A DNA stretch of 64,000 bases from Streptomyces lincolnensis (GTDB lineage: Bacteria > Actinomycetota > Actinomycetes > Streptomycetales > Streptomycetaceae), in NCBI RefSeq assembly GCF_001685355.1, contig NZ_CP016438.1:6820001-6884000 (forward strand). Direction: 5' to 3'. The first letter of the stretch is position 1. Each line of letters begins with the position of its first letter. A program made the position numbers and the translations under genes. Positions 48,761-57,306 of the stretch are shown piece by piece. Under the pieces are notes generated by a model. It was not told where the DNA came from. It did not search any database and worked only from the letters and a program-made list of their open reading frames with translations.

Positions 48761-51700
48761 CTAGCCGTCCGAAGACTTGCCACCCGATCGAGGGGCGCCG
48801 ACCGCGGCGCCCGCCTTGACGCCGTTGTCCTTGCCCGCTCCAGGGGCCTCGAAGGATTCCAACGCTTCCAGGACGTCCTGGACACGGGAGATCTCGGCGT
48901 TGATGTCCTCGCGACGGCGGACCAGGACCTCCAGCTCGCGCTTGCCCTCCTCGACCGTGCGCTTCGCCTCGCGGATCGCCTCGGCCTTCAGCTCCTCGGC
49001 CTCACGGACCAGCGTGTTCTTCTTCTGCTCCGCCTCCTTGAGCAGCCCCTCGGCCTTCTTGACGGCGGCGATGCGCACCTTGCCGGCCTCGGAGTTGGCC
49101 TCGGACACCAGCTCCTTGGCCTTCGCCTCGGCCTTGACGAGCTGCTCCTCGGAGGCCTTGATGAGCGCGTCGCAGCGGTCGCCGGTCGACTTCATCGTCT
49201 CGGCGGCCTCGCGGCGGGCCCGCTCGTGCAGGTTCTCGATCTCGGTGGTGATCCGGTCGCGCAGCTCCTCCGCGCGCTCCCTTATCGCGGTGGCGTCCCG
49301 GCGCGCGCCGACGAGGAGCTCGTCCGCGTCCGTACGGGCCTTCTCCACCATCGAGTTGCCCTCGACCGTCGCCTCGGAGACCAGCCGGTCGGCCTCGGTG
49401 CGGGCCGCGCCGACCATGGTGTCCGCCTGGTGCTCGGCGTCCGCGGTGGCCTTCTGGGCCTGCTGCTGCGCCTCGGTGAGCAGCTTGTCGGCCTCGGCCG
49501 TGGTCTCCGTGATGAGCTTGTCGACCTGCTCGGCCGCCTCGGAGCGCCGCTTGTTGGCGTCCTTGCGGGCCTCGTCGAGCGTGCGTTCGGCCTCCTCGCG
49601 CGCGGAGCCGACCAGCCGCTCGGCTTCTGCGGCAGCCTCCGCCTTGACCCGCTGCGATTCGTTGCGGATCCGCTCGGCGTGCTGCTGGGCCGCCCCGACG
49701 GTGTCCGCGGCCTCGGCGCGCAGCCGCTCCGCGTCCCCGGAGGCCTCCGCCACCAGCCGCTCGGCCTTGGCACGCGCCTCGGACCGTACCCGCTCGGCCT
49801 CCGCGACGGTCTCGGACCGCAGCCGCTCGGCCTCGGCCACCGTCTCCTGGCGCAGCCGGTCGGTGTCGGTGAGGGTCTCGGTGGTGAGCCGCTCGGCCTC
49901 GTTGCGGGCTTCGGTGATGAGGGTGTCGGCCTGCGTGGCCGCGTCCGACCGGATGCGGTTGGCGTCCTCGCGGGCGTCCGCCCGGGTCCGCGCCGCCGCC
50001 TGGTCGGCCTCGGCGATGGCGTCCGACGCCTCCGTGCGCACCCGCTGGGCGTGCTCGGACGCCTCCGACCTGAGGCGCTCCGCCTCCGCGATGGCGTCCG
50101 AGACGGTCCGCTCGGCGAGCGCCTTGGCGGCGTCCGTCTCCTCGGTCGCCTCCCGGCGGATACGGCCCACGTCCTCGGCGGCCCGCTCGCGCTCGGCGTA
50201 GGCGTCCCCGCGGACCCGGTCCGCCTCCTCCTGGGCCTCCCGGCGCGTCCGGTCCGCCGCGTGCTCGGCGGCGGAGCGCAGGCCGGTGATCTCCTCCTGC
50301 GCCTGCTCGTGCAGCCCGGCGACCGAGTCCCGCACCTGCTGGGCGTGCTGCTCGGCGGCCGACACCATCTCGGTGGCGCGCCGGTCGGCCTCCTCGACCA
50401 GACGCACGGCCTCGGCCTGCGCCTCCTCCACGCGCTTGCGCGCCGAGGCCAGCAGCTCCTCGCTCTGCTCGCGGGTCCGCTCACGCTCCTGGTCGGCCTC
50501 CTGGCGGGCCGCGCCGAGGTACTCCTCGGCCTCGCGACGGCGCCGGTTGGCCTCCTCCTGCGCGGCGGCCAGCGTCTCCGTCGCCTCCGTCGCCAGCCGC
50601 TCGGCGGCGGCCTGCGCCTCCGCCCGCACCCGGTCGGCGGTCTCCTGGGCGTCCGACTTCAGCCGCTCGGCCTCGGACGCCGCCTCGGACCGCAGGCGTA
50701 CGGCGACGGCCTCGCCCTCCGCACGGGAGGCGGAGGCGTCCGACGCGGCCTCGGTGCGCAGCCGCTCGGCCTCGGCCTCGGCCTGCTGCTGGAGGGTGCG
50801 GATCCGCTCGGCGGACTCGGCGCGCAGCCGCTCGGTCTCCTCGGCGGCCTCGCGGCGGATCCGCGCGGCCTCCTCACGGGCGTCGCTGAGCGCCTGCTCG
50901 GCGGCGGCGAGCCGGCCCTCGGCCTCGGTGTGCAGCCGGGACAGTTCCTCGGCGGCCTCGGTGCGGCGGGTCTCTATGGCCCGCTCGGTCTCCTCGTGCA
51001 GCTCCCGGGCGGCGCGCTCGGCGTCGGCCTTGATCGCCTCGGACTGCTCGACGACCTCCTCGCGGTGCCGCTCGGCCTCCTGGCGGGTGCGCTGGAGCGT
51101 CTCCTCGGCCTGCCGGCGCAGTGTGGTCGCCCGCTCGATGGCCTCGGTGCGGACCTTCTCGCTGTCCGTGGTGGCCTTCTGGCGCAGTTCGTCGGCGTCG
51201 GCCTTCGCCTTGGAGAGCAGCTCCTCGGCGGTCTTGGCGGCCTCCTCGATCTGCGCCACGGCCTCCTTGCGGGCCTCCGCGCGGATCTTCTCGCCCTCGG
51301 CGACCGCGTCGGAACGCAGCTGCTCGGCCTCGCCGCGCAGCCGGCGGGCCTCCTCCTGGAGCTCGACCGTCTTGGCCCGGTACTCCTTGGTGTCGTCCTT
51401 CGCCGCGCCCTTGAGCTGCTCGGCGATGTCATGCGCCTCGGCACGCAGCCGGTCCGCCTCGGCCTCGGCCTCGCTGCGGATCCGCTCGGCCTCCTCGGCG
51501 GCGGCCTTGGTGGTGTTCTTGGCGTCCTCGGACGCCTTGTTGAGCACGTCCTCGGCGGTCTTGGCCGCCTTGGACAGCTGGGTCGCGCTCTCCTCGGCGG
51601 TGAGCGTGCGGGCCTTCTCGGCGGCCTCGGTGAGCAGCTTCTCCGCCTCGGACCGCGCGTCCGCGACGATCTGCTCGGCGGACTCCCGGGTGGACTCGGC

Positions 51701-52675
51701 CTCCTTGGTGGCCTCGCTGACCAGCCGGGCGACCTGCTCCTTGGCCGTACGCGTGCGCTGCTCGTTGGTCGACTCGGCGCTGGAGAGCGCCTTCTCGGCG
51801 GCCGCCTTGGCCTCGGTGACCAGCTTCTCGGCCTCGGTCTGAGCCTTGCGCAGCGCCTCCTCGGCCTCCGTCATGCGCTGCTCGGCGGCCCGGCTGAGTT
51901 CGGTGGCCTGGCGGCGCGCGGTCTCCGACTCCGAGGTCGTGGAGGTGCGCAGCTTCTCGGCGTGGTCGGTGGCCTCCTGGGCCTGGGTGGAGGCGGCGTT
52001 CAGCAGCCGCTCGGCGTCCGCGCGGGCACGGCGCAGCAGCTGCTCGGCCTCGGCGCGGGCCGACTCGGCCTCGCTCTGGAGCCGCGAGCGGGCCTCGGAG
52101 GCGACCCGCTCGGCCTCCGCGCGGGCCGCGGCCAGCGCCTGCTCGGCCTCGGCGCGGGACTCGTCGAGGAGCCGGCGGGCCTGCTGCTCGGTACGGGCGC
52201 GCAGCTGCTCCGCCCAGGCCACGTTCTCGTTGACGTGCGACTCGACGGTCTGCCGGCGCTCGGCCAGCTCCTGGTCGAGCTGCTGACGGCGGGTGACCGC
52301 CTCCTGGTGCAGCTCCGCCTGGAGGCGCGCGGCCTGCTCGGCGTGCTCCTGGAGGATCCGCTGGGTCTGCGACCGGGCCTGGCTGAGCTCGCGCTCGGCC
52401 TCCTGGCGCAGCTGGTCGGCCTGGACCTGCGCGTTCCGCAGCAACTGCTCGGCCTGGTAGCCGATGTCACCGCCGTCGAAAGCGGGCCGGGACATGATGG
52501 TGCGCCGCGCCTCGTGCAACTTGGCGCGCAGCACCTCGACCTGGTAGCCGAGGTCCTCGGCGTGCTGAATCGCCTTTTCCCGCTCGGTCTTCAGCCGCTT
52601 CATCTCGGCTTCGAAACGAGTGAGGTGGTCGACGTCAGCCGCCGGTTCCCGCTCCTGGCTCTCGTAGCCCCGCAC
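48761..52675 (-). CDS. scy: Scy, giant coiled-coil polarity protein
   Basis: The protein is about 1304 residues from GTG 52675; upstream in-frame starts would extend it by 18. The start VRGYESQEREPAADVDHLTRF and the downstream NENVAWAEQLRARTE match Streptomyces Scy. Nearly the whole chain is a coiled coil of Ala/Glu/Arg with irregular, 51-residue-like spacing, encoded by repetitive EAERLRSEA-type modules. Scy assembles the tip-organising centre and directs polar growth and branching. With filP it forms the tip cytoskeleton. The high-G+C repeats make long open frames on the opposite strand, which are not genes. The C-terminus (GVKAGAAVGAPRSGGKSSDG) is unstructured. Confidence 0.95.
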   Translation of the reverse strand: MRGYESQEREPAADVDHLTRFEAEMKRLKTEREKAIQHAEDLGYQVEVLRAKLHEARRTIMSRPAFDGGDIGYQAEQLLRNAQVQADQLRQEAERELSQARSQTQRILQEHAEQAARLQAELHQEAVTRRQQLDQELAERRQTVESHVNENVAWAEQLRARTEQQARRLLDESRAEAEQALAAARAEAERVASEARSRLQSEAESARAEAEQLLRRARADAERLLNAASTQAQEATDHAEKLRTSTTSESETARRQATELSRAAEQRMTEAEEALRKAQTEAEKLVTEAKAAAEKALSSAESTNEQRTRTAKEQVARLVSEATKEAESTRESAEQIVADARSEAEKLLTEAAEKARTLTAEESATQLSKAAKTAEDVLNKASEDAKNTTKAAAEEAERIRSEAEAEADRLRAEAHDIAEQLKGAAKDDTKEYRAKTVELQEEARRLRGEAEQLRSDAVAEGEKIRAEARKEAVAQIEEAAKTAEELLSKAKADADELRQKATTDSEKVRTEAIERATTLRRQAEETLQRTRQEAERHREEVVEQSEAIKADAERAARELHEETERAIETRRTEAAEELSRLHTEAEGRLAAAEQALSDAREEAARIRREAAEETERLRAESAERIRTLQQQAEAEAERLRTEAASDASASRAEGEAVAVRLRSEAASEAERLKSDAQETADRVRAEAQAAAERLATEATETLAAAQEEANRRRREAEEYLGAARQEADQERERTREQSEELLASARKRVEEAQAEAVRLVEEADRRATEMVSAAEQHAQQVRDSVAGLHEQAQEEITGLRSAAEHAADRTRREAQEEADRVRGDAYAERERAAEDVGRIRREATEETDAAKALAERTVSDAIAEAERLRSEASEHAQRVRTEASDAIAEADQAAARTRADAREDANRIRSDAATQADTLITEARNEAERLTTETLTDTDRLRQETVAEAERLRSETVAEAERVRSEARAKAERLVAEASGDAERLRAEAADTVGAAQQHAERIRNESQRVKAEAAAEAERLVGSAREEAERTLDEARKDANKRRSEAAEQVDKLITETTAEADKLLTEAQQQAQKATADAEHQADTMVGAARTEADRLVSEATVEGNSMVEKARTDADELLVGARRDATAIRERAEELRDRITTEIENLHERARREAAETMKSTGDRCDALIKASEEQLVKAEAKAKELVSEANSEAGKVRIAAVKKAEGLLKEAEQKKNTLVREAEELKAEAIREAKRTVEEGKRELEVLVRRREDINAEISRVQDVLEALESFEAPGAGKDNGVKAGAAVGAPRSGGKSSDG

Positions 52676-52908
52676 TGCGCGGTCCCATCCGTCCCCTGGT
52701 CGCAAGTCTCTCCAACGAGCTCCGTCCAACCGCCGAACGGGGCCCCCGGGGAATGGTGTCAGATCAATGGCGGAGCACGGGCTGCCGCCCCGACGCTCGT
52801 CCCCCGAAACCCGGACCCCGGCCGGGTCCCGCCGCCATGGCAGGACCCCGGTCGCCCTGGTTGAGAGCGGCGACCGCCCCCAACCCTACCGGCCCATATG
52901 TACGGGGG

Positions 52909-53349
52909 TCAGTGCTCAGGTGACTCAACAGGCGCCGAAGTGACCAGTTCTGTCAGTACGCCATGGCAATCCTTGGGGTGCAGGAAGGTGATCCGTGACC
53001 CCATGGAGCCGCGCCGAGGCTCTTCGTACAGCACGCGTACGCCCTTGTCCTTGATGCCGGCGGCGTCGCCGTCCACATCCGCCGTACCGAAAGCGATGTG
53101 GTGGACACCCTCGCCGTTCTTGTCGAGCCACTTGGCGACGGTCGAATCCGGCCGGGTCGGCTCCAGAAGCTGCAGGTAGGAGGCCCCGCCGTCGGACGTC
53201 TCGTTGATCTTGAGCATGGCCTCGCGCACGCCCTGCTCCTCGTTGACCTCGGAGTGGAACACCTCGAAGCCGTACGTGGCCCGGTAGAACTCGACTGTCT
53301 TGTCGAGGTCGAAGCAGGCGATCCCGATGTGGTCGATTCGCGTCAGCAT
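52909..53349 (-). CDS. mce: Methylmalonyl-CoA epimerase
   Basis: The protein has 146 residues from ATG 53349. It interconverts (2S)- and (2R)-methylmalonyl-CoA. The vicinal-oxygen-chelate fold shows the metal ligands: His in TRIDHIGIACFDLD, Glu in SYLQLLEPT, His in GEGVHHIAFG, and Glu in HGVLTELV. It is divergent from the thiolase gene, with meaB just beyond, a methylmalonyl-CoA neighbourhood. Confidence 0.95.
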   Translation of the reverse strand: MLTRIDHIGIACFDLDKTVEFYRATYGFEVFHSEVNEEQGVREAMLKINETSDGGASYLQLLEPTRPDSTVAKWLDKNGEGVHHIAFGTADVDGDAAGIKDKGVRVLYEEPRRGSMGSRITFLHPKDCHGVLTELVTSAPVESPEH

Positions 53350-53500
53350 GGAACTCAGTGCAGCGCTCCTACGATGGTTACGCAACGTGCGCGCGATCAC
53401 ACCGACGGCCCGGTGACGGCACGGAGTGCCACTCAGTACATTCGAAGTAAACCCTCGTTCACTCCTCGGCCTGTGCAGGCCGGTAAGGGGATCGCAGCTC

Positions 53501-54703
53501 ATGACTGGATCGAACAGCACGACCTCCGTGATCGTCGCGGGCGCGCGGACGCCCATGGGACGGTTGCTGGGCTCGCTGAAGTCCTTCTCCGGGGCCGACC
53601 TCGGCGGCTTCGCGATCAAGGCCGCCCTCGACCGTGCGGGGATCGGTGGCGACCAGGTGCAGTACGTCATCATGGGCCAGGTGCTCCAGGCCGGGGCGGG
53701 GCAGATCCCGGCCCGTCAGGCCGCCGTCAAGGCCGGCATCCCGATGAACGTCCCGGCGCTCACCATCAACAAGGTGTGTCTGTCCGGCCTCGACGCCATC
53801 GCCCTGGCCGACCAGCTGATCCGCGCGGGCGAGTTCGACATCGTCGTCGCCGGCGGCCAGGAGTCCATGACCAACGCCCCCCACCTGCTGCCGAAGTCCC
53901 GCGAGGGCTTCAAGTACGGCGCCATCGAGATGCTCGACGCCATGGCCCACGACGGCCTCACCGACGCCTTCGAGAACATCGCCATGGGCGAGTCGACCGA
54001 GAAGCACAACACGCGCCTCGGGATCGACCGCGCGCGGCAGGACGAGATCGCCGCCCTGTCCCACCAGCGGGCCGCCGCCGCCCAGAAGAACGGCCTGTTC
54101 GAGGCCGAGATCACCCCGGTGGAGATCCCGCAGCGCAAGGGCGAGCCCGTCGTCTTCAGCCAGGACGAGGGCATCCGCGCCGAGACCACGGCCGAGTCCC
54201 TGGGCAGGCTGCGCCCGGCGTTCACCAAGGACGGCACCATCACCGCGGGTTCCTCGTCCCAGATCTCCGACGGCGCCGCCGCCGTCGTCGTGATGAGCAA
54301 GGCCAAGGCGCAGGAGCTGGGCCTGGACTGGATCGCCGAGATCGGCGCCCACGGCAATGTGGCCGGACCGGACAACTCCCTCCAGTCCCAGCCGTCGAAC
54401 GCCATCCTGCACGCCCTGAAGAAGGAGGGCCTGGACGTCTCCGACCTCGACCTGATCGAGATCAACGAGGCCTTCGCGGCGGTCGCGGTCCAGTCCATGA
54501 AGGACCTCGCGGTGTCCCCGGAAAGGGTGAACGTCAACGGCGGTGCCATCGCCCTGGGCCACCCCATCGGCATGTCCGGCGCCCGGCTCGTCCTGCACCT
54601 GGCGCTGGAGCTGAAGCGGCGCGGCGGCGGCGTCGGCGCGGCTGCCCTGTGCGGGGGCGGCGGCCAGGGTGACGCGCTGATCGTGCGGGTACCCAAGGCC
54701 TGA
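53501..54703 (+). CDS. Acetyl-CoA C-acetyltransferase (thiolase)
   Basis: The protein has 400 residues from ATG 53501. The nucleophilic Cys is in [16 protein letters not shown] (about residue 91), the His in [18 protein letters not shown], and the second Cys in [14 protein letters not shown]. It condenses two acetyl-CoA or cleaves acetoacetyl-CoA. With the hydroxybutyryl-CoA dehydrogenase it can feed crotonyl-CoA into the ethylmalonyl-CoA pathway, where the epimerase and MeaB also act. meaB follows after 76 bp. Confidence 0.95.
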   Translation: MTGSNSTTSVIVAGARTPMGRLLGSLKSFSGADLGGFAIKAALDRAGIGGDQVQYVIMGQVLQAGAGQIPARQAAVKAGIPMNVPALTINKVCLSGLDAIALADQLIRAGEFDIVVAGGQESMTNAPHLLPKSREGFKYGAIEMLDAMAHDGLTDAFENIAMGESTEKHNTRLGIDRARQDEIAALSHQRAAAAQKNGLFEAEITPVEIPQRKGEPVVFSQDEGIRAETTAESLGRLRPAFTKDGTITAGSSSQISDGAAAVVVMSKAKAQELGLDWIAEIGAHGNVAGPDNSLQSQPSNAILHALKKEGLDVSDLDLIEINEAFAAVAVQSMKDLAVSPERVNVNGGAIALGHPIGMSGARLVLHLALELKRRGGGVGAAALCGGGGQGDALIVRVPKA

Positions 54704-54779
54704 GCACGTCGTACGCGGGCCGTCGGCCTTCGGCAGGTCCTTCGGCCTTCGGTACGCCCTTCTCGGAACGGGAGCTGTG

Positions 54780-55733
54780 ATGCAGGACGTCTCCACACTG
54801 GTCGCCCAGGCCAGGGAGGGCCGGCCGCGTGCCGTGGCCCGGCTGATCTCCCTGGTGGAGGGGGCGTCCCCGCAGCTGCGGGAGGTCATGGCGGCCCTGG
54901 CACCGCTCACGGGCAACGCCTACGTCGTGGGCCTGACCGGATCACCGGGCGTGGGCAAGTCGACGTCCACCTCCGCCCTGGTGACCGCGTACCGCAGGCA
55001 GGGCAGGAGGGTCGGCGTCCTGGCCGTCGACCCCTCGTCCCCCTTCTCCGGGGGCGCCCTGCTCGGCGACCGCGTCCGGATGTCGGAGCACGCCTCCGAC
55101 CCCGGCGTCTACATCCGCTCCATGGCCACCCGCGGCCATCTGGGGGGCCTCGCCTGGGCGGCCCCGCAGGCCATCCGCGTCCTGGACGCGGCCGGCTGCG
55201 ACGTGATCCTGGTCGAGACGGTCGGCGTCGGCCAGTCGGAGGTGGAGATCGCCTCCCAGGCGGACACCAGCGTCGTCCTCCTCGCCCCCGGCATGGGCGA
55301 CGGCATCCAGGCCGCCAAGGCCGGGATCCTGGAGATCGGCGACGTCTACGTCGTCAACAAGGCCGACCGCGACGGCGCCGACGCCACCGCCCGCGAGCTG
55401 AACCACATGCTCGGCCTCGGCGAGTCCCGCGGCCCCGGCGACTGGCGGCCCCCCATCGTCAAGACGGTCGCCGCGCGCGGCGAAGGCATCGAAGAGGTCG
55501 TGGAAGCCCTGGAGAAACACCGGGCGTGGATGGAGGAGCGGGGCGTCCTCGCCGAGCGCCGCCGCGCCCGGGCCGCCCACGAGGTCGAGACCATCGCCGT
55601 CACCGCCCTGCGCGAACGCATCGCCGACCTCCACGGCGACCGCCGCCTCAGCGCCCTGGCCGACCGGATCGTGACGGGGGAGCTGGATCCCTACCGGGCG
55701 GCGGACGAGCTGGTGGCGGGGCTGACTGCATAG
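54780..55733 (+). CDS. meaB: Methylmalonyl-CoA mutase-associated GTPase MeaB
   Basis: The protein has 317 residues from ATG 54780. It is a G3E-type P-loop GTPase that protects and loads adenosylcobalamin-dependent methylmalonyl-CoA mutase. Walker A is GLTGSPGVGKSTSTSALV, the switch region holds AVDPSSPFSGGALLGDRVRM, Walker B-like DVILVETVGVGQSE follows, and the guanine-specificity motif is VVNKADRDGAD. The mutase itself is not in this window. Confidence 0.96.
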   Translation: MQDVSTLVAQAREGRPRAVARLISLVEGASPQLREVMAALAPLTGNAYVVGLTGSPGVGKSTSTSALVTAYRRQGRRVGVLAVDPSSPFSGGALLGDRVRMSEHASDPGVYIRSMATRGHLGGLAWAAPQAIRVLDAAGCDVILVETVGVGQSEVEIASQADTSVVLLAPGMGDGIQAAKAGILEIGDVYVVNKADRDGADATARELNHMLGLGESRGPGDWRPPIVKTVAARGEGIEEVVEALEKHRAWMEERGVLAERRRARAAHEVETIAVTALRERIADLHGDRRLSALADRIVTGELDPYRAADELVAGLTA

Positions 55734-55736
55734 ACC

Positions 55737-55774
55737 GACGCCGGGCGGGCCGTGTCCTCGGCCCACCCGGCGTC
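55737..55774. terminator. Bidirectional hairpin terminator
   Basis: A 16-bp stem with one mismatch (GACGCCGGG-C-GGGCCG, 55737-55752, with 55759-55774) encloses TGTCCT. It lies between the convergent meaB and PepSY genes. Confidence 0.75.
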
Positions 55775-55819
55775 CGGAGAGAGGTCCCCCGGGAACCTCA
55801 CCGCGTCCGACCTCCGACG

Positions 55820-56503
55820 TCAGTCGTCGTTGGAGTCGTCGGCGTCGTCAGCCGTGTCCGCGGTGACCTTCCCGGTGGTCAGGTCGACCGTCCAGTCCTG
55901 CTCAGCCTTGCCGGCGGCGTGCGTCTCCACGTCCCAGCCCTTGTCCCGGCCGTCGTCGTCCAGGTCCACGGACGTCACCGTGCCCTTGCCCGCGGCGGCC
56001 TTCGCGGCCTCCTGGGCCGTCACCGAGGACCCCTTCAGCGCGGCCCGCACCTCGGCGGTGTCGTCCTCACGCTCGGTGTGCGATCCGAGGACCTTCCCGT
56101 TCGCGGGGTCGATGCGCACGCTGTGCCAGGTGCTGCCGCTGCCGAGCACGTCGACCTCCCAGGCGGCCGGTCCGCGGTCGTCGCCGTCCTGGTCGTCGTA
56201 GTCGGCGGAGACGGCCGTACCCGGCGTGTGCTTCAGCGCGGCGGCGATGGCGTCCGCCGCGGTGACCTTCGCGGAGCCCGAGGCGGCCGAGTCGTCGCGG
56301 TCGTCCCGGCCGTCGTCGCGGTCGTCGTCCTTCCCGTCCACGTCGTCCCGGTCGTCGTCCTGGGCCTGGGCGCCCGTCACCTTCATGTCCGCGGCCCGCG
56401 GCGCGGTCCCCTCGCTGTCACCCGACACCGCGAGAGCCGTGGCGGTCCCGCCCCCGATCAGGGCGGCGGCGGTGACGGCGGCGATCACGATGTTGCGCTT
56501 CAT
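55820..56503 (-). CDS. Secreted PepSY-domain protein
   Basis: The protein has 227 residues. A signal peptide (KRNIVIAAVTAAALIGGG) is followed by an Asp-rich linker (DDDRDDVDGKDDDRDD) and two PepSY repeats: VTAADAIAAALKHTPG...AAWEVDV and VTAQEAAKAAAGKG...DKGWDVETHAAGKAEQDWTVDLTTGKV. PepSY domains often inhibit proteases or bind metal and peptides. It is divergent from a two-component system whose sensor also has an Asp-rich outer domain, so the system may control or be controlled by this protein. The Asp runs could bind cations. Confidence 0.88.
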   Translation of the reverse strand: MKRNIVIAAVTAAALIGGGTATALAVSGDSEGTAPRAADMKVTGAQAQDDDRDDVDGKDDDRDDGRDDRDDSAASGSAKVTAADAIAAALKHTPGTAVSADYDDQDGDDRGPAAWEVDVLGSGSTWHSVRIDPANGKVLGSHTEREDDTAEVRAALKGSSVTAQEAAKAAAGKGTVTSVDLDDDGRDKGWDVETHAAGKAEQDWTVDLTTGKVTADTADDADDSNDD

Positions 56504-56588
56504 GGGGATTCCTCCAAAGTGTTGGTGCTTCGATCGCTTCGTTCGCTTTCGACGTTCACCAACTTCGCCGACCGACGCTGAGAGGAAC

Positions 56589-56615
56589 CTGAAGCCCCCT
56601 GAAGCGATCTTCAGG
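56589..56615 (+). promoter_or_regulatory. Candidate response-regulator operator
   Basis: CCTGAAG occurs at 56589-56595 and 56598-56604, and its complement CTTCAGG at 56609-56615. The last two form a palindrome with a CGAT centre. The tandem repeat spaced 9 bp (start to start) fits OmpR-type binding. It lies 23 bp upstream of the regulator ATG, so a short-leader or leaderless transcript and autoregulation are likely. Confidence 0.55.
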
Positions 56616-56637
56616 TTCTCTTTGCGAACCTTTACGC

Positions 56638-57306
56638 ATGCGCCTGTTGATCGTGGAGGACGAGAAGCGGCTGGCCCTGTCGCTCGCCAAGGGACTGACC
56701 GCGGAGGGGTACGCCGTGGACGTCGTCCACGACGGCCGTGAAGGCCTGCACCAGGCCTCGGAGGGGACCTACGACCTGGTCATCCTCGACATCATGCTGC
56801 CCGGCCTCAACGGCTACCGGGTCTGCGCCGCCCTGCGCGCCGCCGGCCACGAGGTGCCGATCCTGATGCTCACCGCCAAGGACGGCGAGTACGACGAGGC
56901 GGAGGGCCTGGACACGGGCGCCGACGACTACCTGACCAAACCGTTCTCCTACGTCGTCCTGGTCGCCCGGATCAAGGCGCTGCTGCGCCGCCGCGGCCAG
57001 GGCCCCGGGGCCTCGCCCGTGCACATCCACGGAGACCTGAAGGTCGACACCGCGGCCCGGCGCGTCTTCCTCGGCGAGGACGAGATCACCCTGACCGCCA
57101 AGGAGTTCTCCGTCCTGGAGCAGCTCGTGCTGCGGGCCGGAGAGGTGGTGTCCAAGTCCCAGATGCTGGAGCACGTCTGGGACTTCGCCTACGAAGGCGA
57201 CCCGAACATCGTCGAGGTGTACATCAGCACCCTGCGCCGCAAGCTGCGCCCCGCGCTCATCCGCACGGTCCGGGGCGCCGGTTACCGGCTGGACACGGAC
57301 CGATGA
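56638..57306 (+). CDS. OmpR-type response regulator
   Basis: The protein has 222 residues. The receiver has VEDE, the phospho-acceptor Asp in LVILDIMLPGLNG, MLTAK and LTKPFSY. The C-terminal winged helix (AARRVFLGEDEITLTAKEFSVLEQL, EHVWDFAYEGDPNIVEVYI) is complete. The ATGA overlap couples it to the sensor kinase. It is divergent from the PepSY protein gene and has a repeat operator immediately upstream. Confidence 0.95.
   Translation: MRLLIVEDEKRLALSLAKGLTAEGYAVDVVHDGREGLHQASEGTYDLVILDIMLPGLNGYRVCAALRAAGHEVPILMLTAKDGEYDEAEGLDTGADDYLTKPFSYVVLVARIKALLRRRGQGPGASPVHIHGDLKVDTAARRVFLGEDEITLTAKEFSVLEQLVLRAGEVVSKSQMLEHVWDFAYEGDPNIVEVYISTLRRKLRPALIRTVRGAGYRLDTDR

Noticed and set aside
49000..52500. 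CRISPR-like regular repeats
   Set aside because: The repeats are degenerate GAGGCCGAGCG-type coiled-coil codons in scy, without identical repeats or unique spacers.
49226..52864. Plus-strand open frame of about 1200 codons opposite scy
   Set aside because: It is a Leu/Gly/Arg-rich repeat reflecting the repetitive coiled-coil codons on the other strand. No start signal or known domain is present.
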